Source of the DNA: Chromobotia macracanthus
Lineage: Eukaryota > Chordata > Actinopteri > Cypriniformes > Botiidae
Assembly: GCA_036877525.1 (NCBI GenBank)
Contig: JAZGTH010000088.1
Location: 3,420,001-3,484,000 of the forward strand
DNA length: 64,000 nucleotides
Direction of reading: 5' to 3'
Part shown: positions 23,373 to 32,842 of the stretch, piece by piece
Layout: each line of letters opens with the position of its first letter
Numbering within the stretch: the first letter of the stretch is position 1
Program-made: the position numbers and the translations under genes
Notes under the pieces: model-generated
Database searches by the model: none
Seen by the model: only the letters and a program-made list of their open reading frames with translations
What the model was told of the DNA's origin: nothing

Positions 23373-24464
23373 TTAAAATTACTGGGGTGGTTGAAACATT
23401 AAACTGGGGTCAGATGGGCTGAGTGCTGCTCATTCTTCGTAGCTCCATTTTTGCAGTATGTTTCTGTTTGTAAGTGCACACGATTTGATAAATCCATCTG
23501 TTGGTGCTGATTCTCGGCTTGCTTGTTGAATTATTAATAAACCTTTGCATACAAGTCTGACACTGGGCCTTTTTAATGGGTCATTCTCAAGAAACGAAGC
23601 AATCTGCGTAATGTGTGTCTCTCCAAAAAAAGCAGCTTTGTATTTATGCATAAGCCATAAGACTCTTTTATTTAAAGCTGCAGTACAGAATGTTTGCCTC
23701 TCTTTCACCTTCTCTGTTTGAAACAGAATTGCTTTTGTTTCAAAGAATTGCAAGTTACTTGCAGAGATATTTTCTTAACGTGGATAACAGGTTTAAATTC
23801 TCAGTAGGTGAGTCTTCTTTCTGTTTACGGACGGGACATAACCTCACAGACAAATTACATCAACAACAGACCAGACAGCTCAAATTATAAATCATTAAAA
23901 GACAGTTTTGAACAATAATGTGTCGTACTTGCTTAATAACTAAAAAATAGTTGTTTTATTAGTACATGCATTTCCTTTGGAATCATACTAATGACCCTGA
24001 ACTAATGATTTAATTTTGTTTTGGAACACAAGGAATAAAAGCATGAAATATTAAATGTGGAGCAGAGCAATTAATCTCCTGTCCTAAGCTGACCTGAAAA
24101 CATACTTTGTGACTTTAATTTGACTATGTGAATCAATTTCAGCAATCATGTGAGACTGCAATGCCTGTGGCTTTAACTGGATGAAGTCAGATTTGAATAA
24201 TTTGCTATTGGGCAGCTGACACTTTCCCCTACAGCAAATGATAGGGTCAGTTTCAGTGACGGACCCTCAGGAGCTTGACTCAGAGCCCAGCAGTGATAAA
24301 GCTGGATTCTGATCCCAGGATCTCTCTGAAGTCTGACTCAGTCCTGCTTTTCATTAGACCTGAGATCAGACCTCTGACCTTCTGGAAAGCAGTGGAAATC
24401 TCAGCACACAGATGAGTGACCACCACCCAGAGATCTACAGAACACACAGATGCATCCGTGACTT
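23373..24464. other. Unassigned sequence
   Basis: About 1.1 kb. A minus-strand frame of 107 codons (23430-23753) and a 66-codon plus frame overlap each other and have no recognisable domain. Confidence 0.35.
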
Positions 24465-24740
24465 CCCAACTAACAATTGTAGGTTGTAAGAAATTCCCAT
24501 AACATTTCCATTAAGTAACAAAAATGTCAAAAATTATTTTGAAAGAACATGGATTTAAATCTGAACGTTCAGATTTTTAGATGTTGTATTAATGTTGTTT
24601 GGTTATAAGAACGTTATCCAAACTTTTTAATTCTGTAAAATTTTTAAAACATTACACTAACAACATTTTTCATTGATGATGTATAATGTTAAAAAAGTTT
24701 GGATAACGTTCCTTTATCCAAACTTTTGGATAAGGCACAT
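24465..24740 (+). mobile_element. CAGCTAACA-family MITE with rearranged right end
   Basis: End A is CCCAACTAACAATTGTAGG. The copy aligns to ACACTAACAACATTTTTC and the GATGATGTATAATGTT centre, then end B is replaced by an inverted duplicate of the element's own TTATCCAAACTTTT segment, forming a 14-bp perfect hairpin (24693-24706 with 24714-24727). Confidence 0.85.
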
Positions 24741-24813
24741 TTGCGTGATCAGTGAGGCTGTTGCTGCACCAGCGGCAGCTGTTTATTGTTAGTGATGGCC
24801 AGGGTTACTTGAG

Positions 24814-24942
24814 TACATTGAAGCAACAGAATGGCCAATGATTTGTTACTGACTAATGCTAGTTATTCACAGGCTCTGTTAGCAGGAGGAACAGCCTCAT
24901 TTTAGAAAGCATTTTATTGGACAGAATTTGTCTTCGCCCCAA
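24814..24942 (+). repeat. Left copy of a 129-bp host duplication (X)
   Basis: Begins TACATTGAAGCAACAGAATG and ends TTTGTCTTCGCCCCAA at the MITE's left edge. The whole segment recurs in the same order right after the MITE at 25281-25411. Confidence 0.92.
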
Positions 24943-25280
24943 CCCAGCTAACAGGGAATATTCTCAGAACATTGGCTAACATTCTCTAAACGTTCTCTCA
25001 AAATGATCAAAGAAGTTCTTGCAGTAACGTCAGCTTTTTCAACGTTATATATCATATATAAAAAATTGTATTCTTAATTTGTTAGTGGAGCATTTTAAAA
25101 ATGTTACATAATTTAAAAAAAGCTTGAAAAACGTTTTTATAACCAAACAATAATGTTAATACAACATGTAAAACAATAAATTTGAAACATTTGTAACTTT
25201 TAAAACAGCATTTTTAATGTTTTTGTTACTTAATGGAAACGTTAGGGAAACATTCTTACAACCTAAAATTGTTAGCTGGG
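24943..25280 (-). mobile_element. CAGCTAACA-family MITE between 130-bp duplicates
   Basis: Both ends are intact (CCCAGCTAACAGGGAATA ... AAATTGTTAGCTGGG) and the copy is near consensus length. It sits exactly at the junction of two diverged direct copies of host sequence. The abutting dinucleotides are AA and TA, so there is no ordinary 2-bp duplication. Confidence 0.93.
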
Positions 25281-25411
25281 TACATTAAAGCAACAGAATG
25301 GTCAATAATTTGCTACTTATTAATGCTACAATTAATTCTCCTGATTTTTTGCAGTTTGTATTAGGAGGAGGTTCAAAAGGCATTTCATTGGTCAGAAATT
25401 TGTCTACGCCC
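25281..25411 (+). repeat. Right copy of a 130-bp host duplication (X')
   Basis: Begins TACATTAAAGCAACAGAATG at the first base after the MITE and ends TTTGTCTACGCCCCCC. It shares TTAATGCTA, AGGAGGA/AGGAGGAGG, CATTTTATTGG/CATTTCATTGG and ACAGAATTTG/TCAGAAATTTG with 24814-24942, in order. Confidence 0.92.
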
Positions 25412-25916
25412 CCCAGAGGAGACAAAATATAAATTTTAAACGCATATATGGAGTTAATTTTGTCAGCTCTTATAAAAGCATGCACAGGACATAGATTAAA
25501 AGCCACAAAACTCTCATTTTTATTTCACGGGGTCTCTAAGGCTTTGGGGGTAATTAAGGGATAAAGAGAGCAAGATTTTTAAAAGAAGGTTTTAATCTCA
25601 CTCTTTCTATATTGAAGTTAAATTCAATAAGGACATTGGCTGATATCAAAGCTGTTCTGAAACTCAAAGAACAGGGTAGTGTTGCATACGAAACGAGACT
25701 TTGCTAGCCATGTCTTGTTGCAGTTAACAATCTCTAAAGTTAAAAGCTGGGAATATGCTAAAAGCATAACCATCTTTAAAACTCATTTTCTGCAGGTTCC
25801 CGTTTCTAATGACTTCATCTCCAAGAAATGAGGCAGATGTCTGATGTAAGAGATATTAAATATGTAGCAAATGAACTGTGGCCAACAGGATAGATCTGGA
25901 CAATTGAGCGTTCCCT
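25412..25916. other. Unassigned sequence
   Basis: No recognised repeat or gene. Confidence 0.35.
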
Positions 25917-26170
25917 CTCGAGAGATGGCTGTGACTGCTGGATTCTGTGTCAAACGTGATAAGATTGTTGGAGGGACGCATCATTCCGCGCTCAGATAAT
26001 TGTGTAGATTAGTCATTGGCGCTCATTCATAATGAATCTGTGTTGTTAATTATGCATGTTTGTCCTGCCTGCTTTGTGTGAGTGAATGTTTTTATCTGCA
26101 TTGTATGCATCGAGCACACACTGCATGATGAACAGTCGCAATATTACCAGCAAGCTGCAGATGTTTCTTG
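25917..26170. promoter_or_regulatory. Candidate conserved noncoding block
   Basis: Repeat-free, moderate GC, with runs such as GTGTCAAACGTGATAAGATTG and the composite homeodomain/POU-like GTTAATTATGCATG at 26046-26059. Such blocks often mark enhancers near developmental genes. This is inferred from composition and motifs only; conservation was not tested. Confidence 0.25.
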
Positions 26171-26186
26171 TAATGCATTATATATT

Positions 26187-26389
26187 CCCAGCTAACAGGG
26201 AATGTTCTCAGAACATTAGCGTTCTCTAAATGTTCTCTCAAAGTTAAAAAACCAAACAAAGTTAAAAACTATAACGCTATATGTCATATATATCAAAAAT
26301 GTTATGTTGCTAGTGGAACGTTTTAAAAACATAACAGAATTTAAAAAATGTTTGATGAACATTCTTACAACCTAAAATTGTTAGCTGAG
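26187..26389 (-). mobile_element. CAGCTAACA-family MITE, internally deleted
   Basis: End B is perfect (CCCAGCTAACAGGGAATG). The right end is ATTGTTAGCTGAG. About 150 bp of the A-half is missing between TTTGATGAAC and ATTCTTACAACC. The flanks are TT on both sides. Confidence 0.88.
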
Positions 26390-27042
26390 TTAAGGCTGCA
26401 TCTAAATTAAAATTCACAAACAGTATAGTTTTCCAGAACTGTATTTGTTAAACTTTCACAAGTGTGTCCACGGGTCACGGCAACTACATGGAAACATGCA
26501 GGTTTAATTTGTTGTGAAAGTAAAATGTGCGCAGTGAGGTTACGTGACAATACAGGTTTAATAATGCTATTGGTTTTGTGAAACACAGGTTATAAGCCAA
26601 CAACACATTTGCATTCTTTACAGTGACAACATTATACCAAATACATGAATATAGAAAAACAACAACACTTGTTTATCTGAACTTTTGCAGTCAAATCTTT
26701 TGAAGACTTTCTGGCAAAAGAATGCCGTTCACAGCAGTGAAGTGTTTGCCAGATAAAATCAATATTACTGGTCTCTTCGGTATTACAGGCTGGCTTTGGG
26801 AACCATGACTGCCATGGGAAAAGGATGCTAACATACTGCTAAATGCATAATGCACACTACTGCTGCATATTTAAAAACAATGTAAAACAGAACATATTAA
26901 GTTAGGATTCAAACTGTAGATAAGCAGTTACCTCACATAACCTCAGTAAGTGAAATTACTGTTCACTGCTGTTTACCAGCAGGCTAGTTATGTTGAATGT
27001 TTTTTATACAACTTTATGTTTTTCTTTTACAATTTGAGGTTT
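26390..27042. other. Unassigned sequence
   Basis: No recognised repeat or gene. Confidence 0.35.
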
Positions 27043-27112
27043 CTCCTGAGGGAAAAGATTACATTAATGTCTCATATGTCTCCACGAGAGTTTCAGAAGA
27101 GATCTCAACATT
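27043..27112 (+). repeat. Dispersed repeat segment, GTTTCTCCTGAG type
   Basis: Contains GTTTCTCCTGAGGGAAAAG, CTCATATGTCTCC and AGAGTTTCAGAAGAGATCTC. The same ordered motifs occur at 44255-44330, and a short related piece at 61818-61842. Family unknown to me. Confidence 0.6.
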
Positions 27113-27115
27113 GGG

Positions 27116-27404
27116 TGCTTCTCAATTTATTTGCGTGTCTCCGTTTGTATTCCTCACTTCTTTTCTTCCCATCTTAGCTCCACCCCGCTAGGATGCAAGG
27201 GAAGGATGCGAGGATGGTGAAACACACTTAGGATACACCAATGTTTCTCCCCTCGTGCCTTCTCAGGAAGCTCCCTGACTCCTCGCTCCTCCCCTCCTCA
27301 AGGTGCAGTTAGATAACTGAGATGTCCTTCAAGATGGCTGACTTTGATCTATTTCTGCGTCACGGGCTAAAGGACGGAGTGAAATGAGGAAGCATTGAGA
27401 AGCA
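27116..27404. mobile_element. Second MITE family with TGCTTCTCAAT ends
   Basis: A 289-bp segment with a perfect 11-bp inverted repeat: TGCTTCTCAAT at 27116-27126 and ATTGAGAAGCA at 27394-27404. The interior is GC-richer than its surroundings and pyrimidine-rich (CTCCTCGCTCCTCCCC), with no open frame. AGAGATCTCA occurs just outside both ends. Confidence 0.75.
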
Positions 27405-27939
27405 CAGAGATCTCATTAAGAGCTCAGACCAAATGTATCTGTGTTATGGTACCAACAATTGCCACATTTGTGTCTATTTGTGTCTCTCGTAAAGCACATG
27501 CGATAATGTTGATACCTAAATAAAAGATCTCTGTTGTGTCTGAGCAATCCCTTCTTATTGTTTTCTCTGTGTAGACTAATCCTGAAACAAACAAAGCCAT
27601 TGCGAGTGAGCAGAGACACTCAAATGCCCCAGACTTCCATTTCCTGTGACAGATAGTGCCGCAAACATGGATTTAAATTCCCTTGATGGTCCAGCTACAT
27701 CAGTGAGATCATCAAGAGCCAACCAGCAGATGGTTCTACCAGATGTGCCATTGATCAGTTGTGGCCGTTGTAATTTCTTTCTGTGTAACTCAAGCCTTTG
27801 AGTAATGCATGTGTAGGACCAGCATGTGTTGTCTCTGTTCAACATTATTCTGTGTGTTTGCGAGGTGCTCTGCTTGTAGGCGGTGTTAGGAGACACACAC
27901 ACACTGTAGTGTTGCCATAACAGACTCACATCTACAGGA
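27405..27939. other. Unassigned sequence
   Basis: The minus-strand open frame that covers most of this stretch (to 28055) begins inside the neighbouring MITE and has no recognisable domain, so I do not annotate it as a gene. Confidence 0.4.
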
Positions 27940-27988
27940 GGAAAAGATCTGCTGTGAGCGGCTTGCTTTAATGTGAACCGTTCCACTC
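27940..27988 (+). repeat. Left copy of a host-sequence duplication (X)
   Basis: Contains GATCTGCTGTGAG and TTTAATGTGAACCGTTCCACT, ending at the MITE. Repeated at 28299-28342. Confidence 0.85.
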
Positions 27989-28300
27989 CCCAGATAACAA
28001 TTTTAGGTTGTAAGAACGTTTCCCCAATGTTTCCATTAAGTACAAAAATGTTCAAAATGTTATTCTGAAAGTTCTAGCAAAGTTCAAAACGTCCAGTTCT
28101 TATGTTGTATTAATGTTATTGCTTGTAGTTACTTAAATTTGTTTAAATTCTGTAACATTTTCAAAACGTTCGAAAAGCTACTTAAGAATAACGATCTGAT
28201 ATATGTGATATATAATGTTAAAAACATTCTACTGACCTTACGTTTTGATAATTTTTGGAGAACATTAGCCAACGTTCTGAGAATGTTCCCTGTTTGCTGG
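27989..28300 (+). mobile_element. CAGCTAACA-family MITE between two host duplicates
   Basis: Starts CCCAGATAACAATTTTAGG and ends GTTCCCTGTTTGCTGG. Flanked directly by direct duplicates that share GATCTGCTGTGAG and TTTAATGTG(A/G)ACCGTTCC. Confidence 0.9.
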
Positions 28301-28342
28301 AGAACTTGATCTGCTGTGAGGTTTAATGTGGACCGTTCCACT
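28299..28342 (+). repeat. Right copy of a host-sequence duplication (X')
   Basis: GATCTGCTGTGAG followed by GTTTAATGTGGACCGTTCC. Relative to the left copy it lacks about nine bases (CGGCTTGC region) and carries few substitutions. Confidence 0.85.
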
Positions 28343-28550
28343 TGAAGGAACATCACAGATGGCTGCTCAAGGAAAACGATCAATATTTCTGACCTTTCTC
28401 GTTCCATGTTCATGTGTGACTGCAAGAATCTTTATTGTAACTCCACTGTTACCTGATAGTGGATTTTCTTCCATTTGTGTAAGGAGAATGTATTACTAAA
28501 TATAAATTCAAATAATACACACACACAACATCTAGGGCAGCCCTTAAGGT

Positions 28551-28755
28551 GATGGTTCACCCCAAAATGAAAATTCTGCTGTGCGCTCACCCATCTGTTA
28601 AAAATAAATAAATAAAGAAGCATTTTGGAAAATGTCTTGGCTGGCTAATGCTTCTCCTTTTGGTTTCTAAGAAAAAAGAAAGAAAAAATCATGAATTTGA
28701 AATGACATGATGAGTAAATAATGACAGAACTGTAATTTTTGGTTGAACTGGATTC
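28551..28755. mobile_element. GTTCACCC-type fish inverted-repeat element
   Basis: Left side GGTTCACCCCAAAATGAAAA, right side GATGAGTAAATAATGACAG followed by TAATTTTTGGTTGAAC. The ends are inverted relative to each other, and the motifs match a very common teleost element recalled from memory. An A-rich AAATAAATAAATAAAG tract is internal. Confidence 0.75.
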
Positions 28756-29136
28756 TTTCATACATTTTTCTTTTTCAAATCCTGTTGCCCATCAATAATC
28801 TTGCAGAACTTTTTGATGTTTCACCTGATGCTTTTAAAGGAAACCTAAGATAATTAGAGACTAACCGGAGTGGAAGAAGACATGATGTTGTGACTGCTCA
28901 GATCTTGGACAGAGTGGGCAGAAATAGGAATGAGAAGTGACCTTTCCTTGTTAATTTCAGCTCTCCTGTCACGTTATGACAACCCATTAACAATAGAGAG
29001 GGTTTTGTCACATTACATCACAAAACCAAAGCTGCACACTGGTAGAAATTTTATTATAAGTAAAATAAACATTTACCTGAGAGGAAACATTGCATATAAT
29101 GCAACAACATCTTATCTGTATGTTTTCACATTTTCG
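28756..29136. other. Unassigned sequence
   Basis: No recognised repeat or gene. Confidence 0.35.
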
Positions 29137-29360
29137 CATTTGCTAACATTGTAAAAATATTTCCCTAATATTTTCATTAAGAAACAAAGATGTTAAAAGT
29201 TATAGGAATGTTCAACACATCCAGTTTTTAAGACATTATATTAACATTATTGCTTGGTTATAAGAAACCATATTGGTTATATTGAAACTTTTTTAAAATC
29301 TGTAACTTTTTAAAACATTCCAAAGAATAGCGTTTTGATATATGATGTATAACAATGAAG
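29137..29360 (+). mobile_element. CAGCTAACA-family MITE, right end lost
   Basis: Begins with a degraded A end (TTTGCTAACATTGTAAAAA). The interior is clear through GCTTGGTTATAAGAAACC and GATATATGATGTATAACAAT, then stops. End B is missing. Confidence 0.8.
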
Positions 29361-30375
29361 AAACTTGTGAATCAAAAGTGGACCTTTTTGGTCAGCGTGG
29401 GAAGTATTAATCTATTCATCCATTAGGGCCTTCATTACGATATTTGTAGTCCAAAAAACTCTTAGTCCAAACCATTAGATTAATACAAATAAACCTTATG
29501 ATCTATGAAACATCAGAAAACAACACACGTCAGAGCAGAAATGAAATTTAAGATAGAAGTAATGAGTAATTCTGATCATATTAACACGTTCAATGAAGAA
29601 GGAGGGTTTTGATTAGCTCAAGCCAAGCGGAAAATAATTTGTCACTTAGGACTGAAAAACAGTGAAGTTCATGTGCTGATTTAATGGTGCGACAGGGCTG
29701 GAATGTTAATCTCAGGATAGTTATCTTCAACATCCGTATTCATTAAAACAGCCTCTTATAGGAAAGCGCTTACTGTTCATGTCCTTCTCGTAGAGATAAA
29801 GGTCAAAGGTCAAGCCTTAAATGTTCAGATATTTTAAAATAGTGCAGCACGCTTACGAATAAACGTGACCTTTGACACAAAACAGTTTTTCAATAAAAAT
29901 GTGCCTTTTTTTAGGCGCACATTTCTAAACGTATGCAAATTCACCACACTGTGTGACTGAAATGTTGTACAGTTCTGAAACAAATGAAATCTGTTTAAGT
30001 ATATCTGTTAAACAGTATAAGTTCAATTTTACAGTAAGTTAAAACAGTATAAGTTCCTGGGGACTGTACTTGATAACAAACAAGTTTTTAAGCCGAATAT
30101 TGATGTTATTAGAACCGTATACTGCTGTTACAGAACAAAGTGCATCTTCAGAGCAATAAAACTAAAAAGTCGAGTAAATTGTTTTATTCCTGTTTTTTTA
30201 ATTAACAGATATTATTAATCTAATCTGCCAACAACAGTGTTCAAACTGTTATAAACATATTTTTATACCTATGAACATTAACACCTTTTAAACAGAAAAC
30301 AGATCAAATAAATAACCACAAAAACATTGTTATACAGAAGATACATTACGAGATAAACAATATATTTTTTTGTAA
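29361..30375. other. AT-rich unassigned sequence
   Basis: About 1 kb, no recognised repeat or gene. Two AAACAGTATAAGTTC-like copies occur at 30011-30053 (a small local tandem duplication). Confidence 0.4.
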
Positions 30376-30790
30376 TCTTTATTCAATGAAATGAAAAATA
30401 TCATCACATGAATGTATGAAGATGAAGATGTATGAAGATGAGTCATTGTTGTTTCTGCTCTGTAGCTCGGCTGGTAGCTGTCCTCTTTCTGCATCATAGC
30501 GAGCTGTTGTGTGGGCAGAATCTTCATTGTTTGGCATAATCCCCACATCTCATCTTCTCTCTCCGGACACAAACACCTGCAGATGTTGTTGGTGGAGTTT
30601 TCAAGACAGTAATGACAGCAGTGACAATAAAGAAATGCCCTGTTGCTCTTCTCTCTACATTATTTGGCATCACCTTCTCAGAGTTCATCAGTGTCTAAAT
30701 GAGAGGTGGGCCACACAGAGCTCAGCAGCAGAAGGTCTGATAGCTGTATGGGAATCATGTTCCATGTCCTTCTCCTGCAGCCCTCGCAGA
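30376..30790 (-). other. Possible 3' UTR with AATAAA on the minus strand
   Basis: Read on the minus strand, this stretch follows the candidate terminal exon at 30791-30904. It ends near an AATAAA (about 30381-30386) followed by an A-rich ATTACAAAAAAATA. The poly(A) signal could equally be chance in AT-rich DNA. Several minus-strand frames are locally open here, so a decayed coding block cannot be excluded. Confidence 0.2.
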
Positions 30791-30904
30791 CTAGACTGAG
30801 TGGATCACGTCCCGACGATCTGTGGAAGATGAGGCTGTTGAGGTCGTGATGGTAATAAAAACAAAAACAGAATCCGACAAGACAGTCATAAAACAAACCA
30901 TATT
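30791..30904 (-). CDS. Possible terminal exon (37 codons plus stop), unrecognised
   Basis: A strong acceptor lies upstream on the minus strand: a long pyrimidine run TTCTTTTGTTTTTCCCTGCAG ends at 30905 (given in part). The frame from 30904 is open for 37 codons to TAG at 30791-30793. The predicted end reads ITTSTASSSTDRRDVIHSV, with a hydrophobic VFVFITI stretch before it. A second frame through the same bases is also open, and a second acceptor-like CTTCCACAG lies inside. I recognise no family. It could be a real last exon, a decayed gene tail, or chance. Confidence 0.22.
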   Translation of the reverse strand, partial: NMVCFMTVLSDSVFVFITITTSTASSSTDRRDVIHSV

Positions 30905-31114
30905 CTGCAGGGAAAAACAAAAGAACACATAGAGAATGTAAAGGATGGGAGAAACCATCAGACATAAACCTGAAACACATCAAGCAAAACAACAGGTGAT
31001 GGAACTCAGATGTAGGACACCAACCAACACACCAGCATGTGGAGGAGAACTGCAGAAGTCAGGAAATACAAGTTTTGATTAAATATACTGAGTTTATTGA
31101 CACTTCTGTGCTTT

Positions 31115-31278
31115 ATTCTTTAAACATATTTCCATAATGTTTCCATTAAGTGACAAAAACGTTATTTTAAAAATGTCATTTTGAAAGTTTTGAACGCTCA
31201 AAACATCCAGTTTTTTTAGATGTTGTATTAACATTATTATGGTTATAAGAATGCTATTCGAACATTTTTTAAAGTCTC
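31115..31278 (+). mobile_element. CAGCTAACA-family MITE, both ends lost
   Basis: Internal segment only: TTTCCATTAAGTGACAAAAACG, then CATCCAGTTTTTTTAG, TGTATTAACATTATTATGG and TTATAAGAATGC. Neither terminal repeat remains. Confidence 0.78.
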
Positions 31279-32562
31279 CTTCAGGAACAAAATGGTGTGA
31301 TTGTTTAAAAGTAATCCAGAGTTTTAAAAAGGATAAAAGACATAATGCTGTTTTTCTGCAGTGCCAGTGCACAGATGTCGGTTCCTTATGAATGAGACCA
31401 TAGCAACATGCGTGTGTCTGTGTGTGTGTGTAAGAGATTTAGTTAATCTGATACAGTTTTGCATGTCAATGAAGACATCAGCATCTACAAATCGTACAAA
31501 TGGACATTGTTGTGGTCACACCATCTTTGTTTTAACCCAACATCTCACTGGGGTCACAGTGTACAATCTGAACAACAGTCACAAAGAACAGGAAAAAATC
31601 ACAGCTTGGAGGCTTTTGAGTCAGACACTCACAAAAAATACTTCTTTTAAAGAAATTAATTCTGTCAATCTTGTGAAAGAAACTTAATTTCTACTTTATA
31701 TTCATGCTTGATAAAAAAGCTGCCAGAAGAAAAGAAAAAGAGATCTCTTTAATACTTCCATTGTTTCTCGAAAAAAGCAATATGATTGAACAGAAATCAA
31801 ATGTAAAGGTTGCATTGAACATTTAAAATTACTTTAACATGGATATTTCTCATCGATTCTTTCTAAATCATATGATCTCAGCTATATTAATGTCAAAGCT
31901 TTATACTGGCATGCCAACAATTGACTTGTATTTGTCATTTTTTATTTCTCCTATAAGTAGACATCTGAGACTAAATTGATACTTCAAAGAAACAAATCCA
32001 AGAACTCCATTAATTGTCTTGAGCAGTGAAAGAGCAACAATAAAACTTCCCTTTGGGTGAACTAAAAGCCAGACATACACATAAACAGACAGGGCTGAAG
32101 TTTAAGATGAACCTGTCCAAGGGCACATCTGAAATTAGCATAATCCAAGAAATAAAATGTGGTCTTTTTTCCATCACTGTGAGAGATTTATGGTCCTCTT
32201 GGTTCTCAGCAGGTCTTTGTAAGGAGAGCACACAGTGTGTTTTCTGTTTTACTGCCCACTCAGTCCACATAAAAGAACTCCACACTTCTCTTAATGGAGA
32301 CATAAAGCTTTTCAAAAGGTGTCTCTGTTTTAATGACCAGAATGTATCATGGAGGACAGCAGCCACAGGCCCACAGAAACCTCCTCGTCCCGTGAACTGT
32401 CACATCATGATATGCATTGCAAAGATTCTCTAGCGCATTGTGTCTTTAATTAATGTTGGGGGGATTTGATCAAAAGTGCTACAAATGCAAATGTTAAAAT
32501 CCACATTTGTAAATGAAAAGAGCAACTCAGGAGCAACTTTTTTGAGTTGCCATTTTCAAAAC
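31279..32562. other. Unassigned sequence
   Basis: About 1.3 kb with a short TG run near 31410-31430. Between 32010 and 32433 both strands are open for more than 115 codons; codon content and lack of any domain suggest chance. Confidence 0.35.
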
Positions 32563-32842
32563 CCCAGCTTACAATTTTAAGCTGTAGGAACGTTTCCCTA
32601 ATGTTTCATTAAGTAACAAAAATGTTAAAAAGTTATATATGTGTACCACATATATCAAAAATGTGGAAAGTTTTAAAAATGTTACAGAATTTAAAATGTT
32701 TGAATAACGTCCTTATAATTAAGCAATAGCATCAATACAACATCTAAACAACATTCCAAGAACTTTCAAAAAAAATAACATTTTTAAAGTTTTTGTTACT
32801 TAATGCAAACATTAGGAAAACATTCACACAACATTAGCTGGG
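32563..32842. mobile_element. CAGCTAACA-family fold-back element, A end at both termini
   Basis: Left terminus is end A (CCCAGCTTACAATTTTAAG, CTGTAGGAACGTTTCCC). After about 80 bp it switches at GTACCACATATATC into a minus-orientation A half and closes with end A reversed (TTAGGAAAACATTCAC, ACAACATTAGCTGGG). The outer 55-60 bases of the two arms pair. End B is absent. Confidence 0.85.

Noticed and set aside
27576..28055. 159-codon minus-strand open frame, the longest in the window
   Set aside because: Its first part is a translation of the A end of the MITE at 27989, it crosses a host duplication, and it has no recognisable domain.
32010..32433. Overlapping 118- and 126-codon frames on opposite strands
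   Set aside because: Both cannot easily be real. No splice signals, domain or protein-like pattern supports either.
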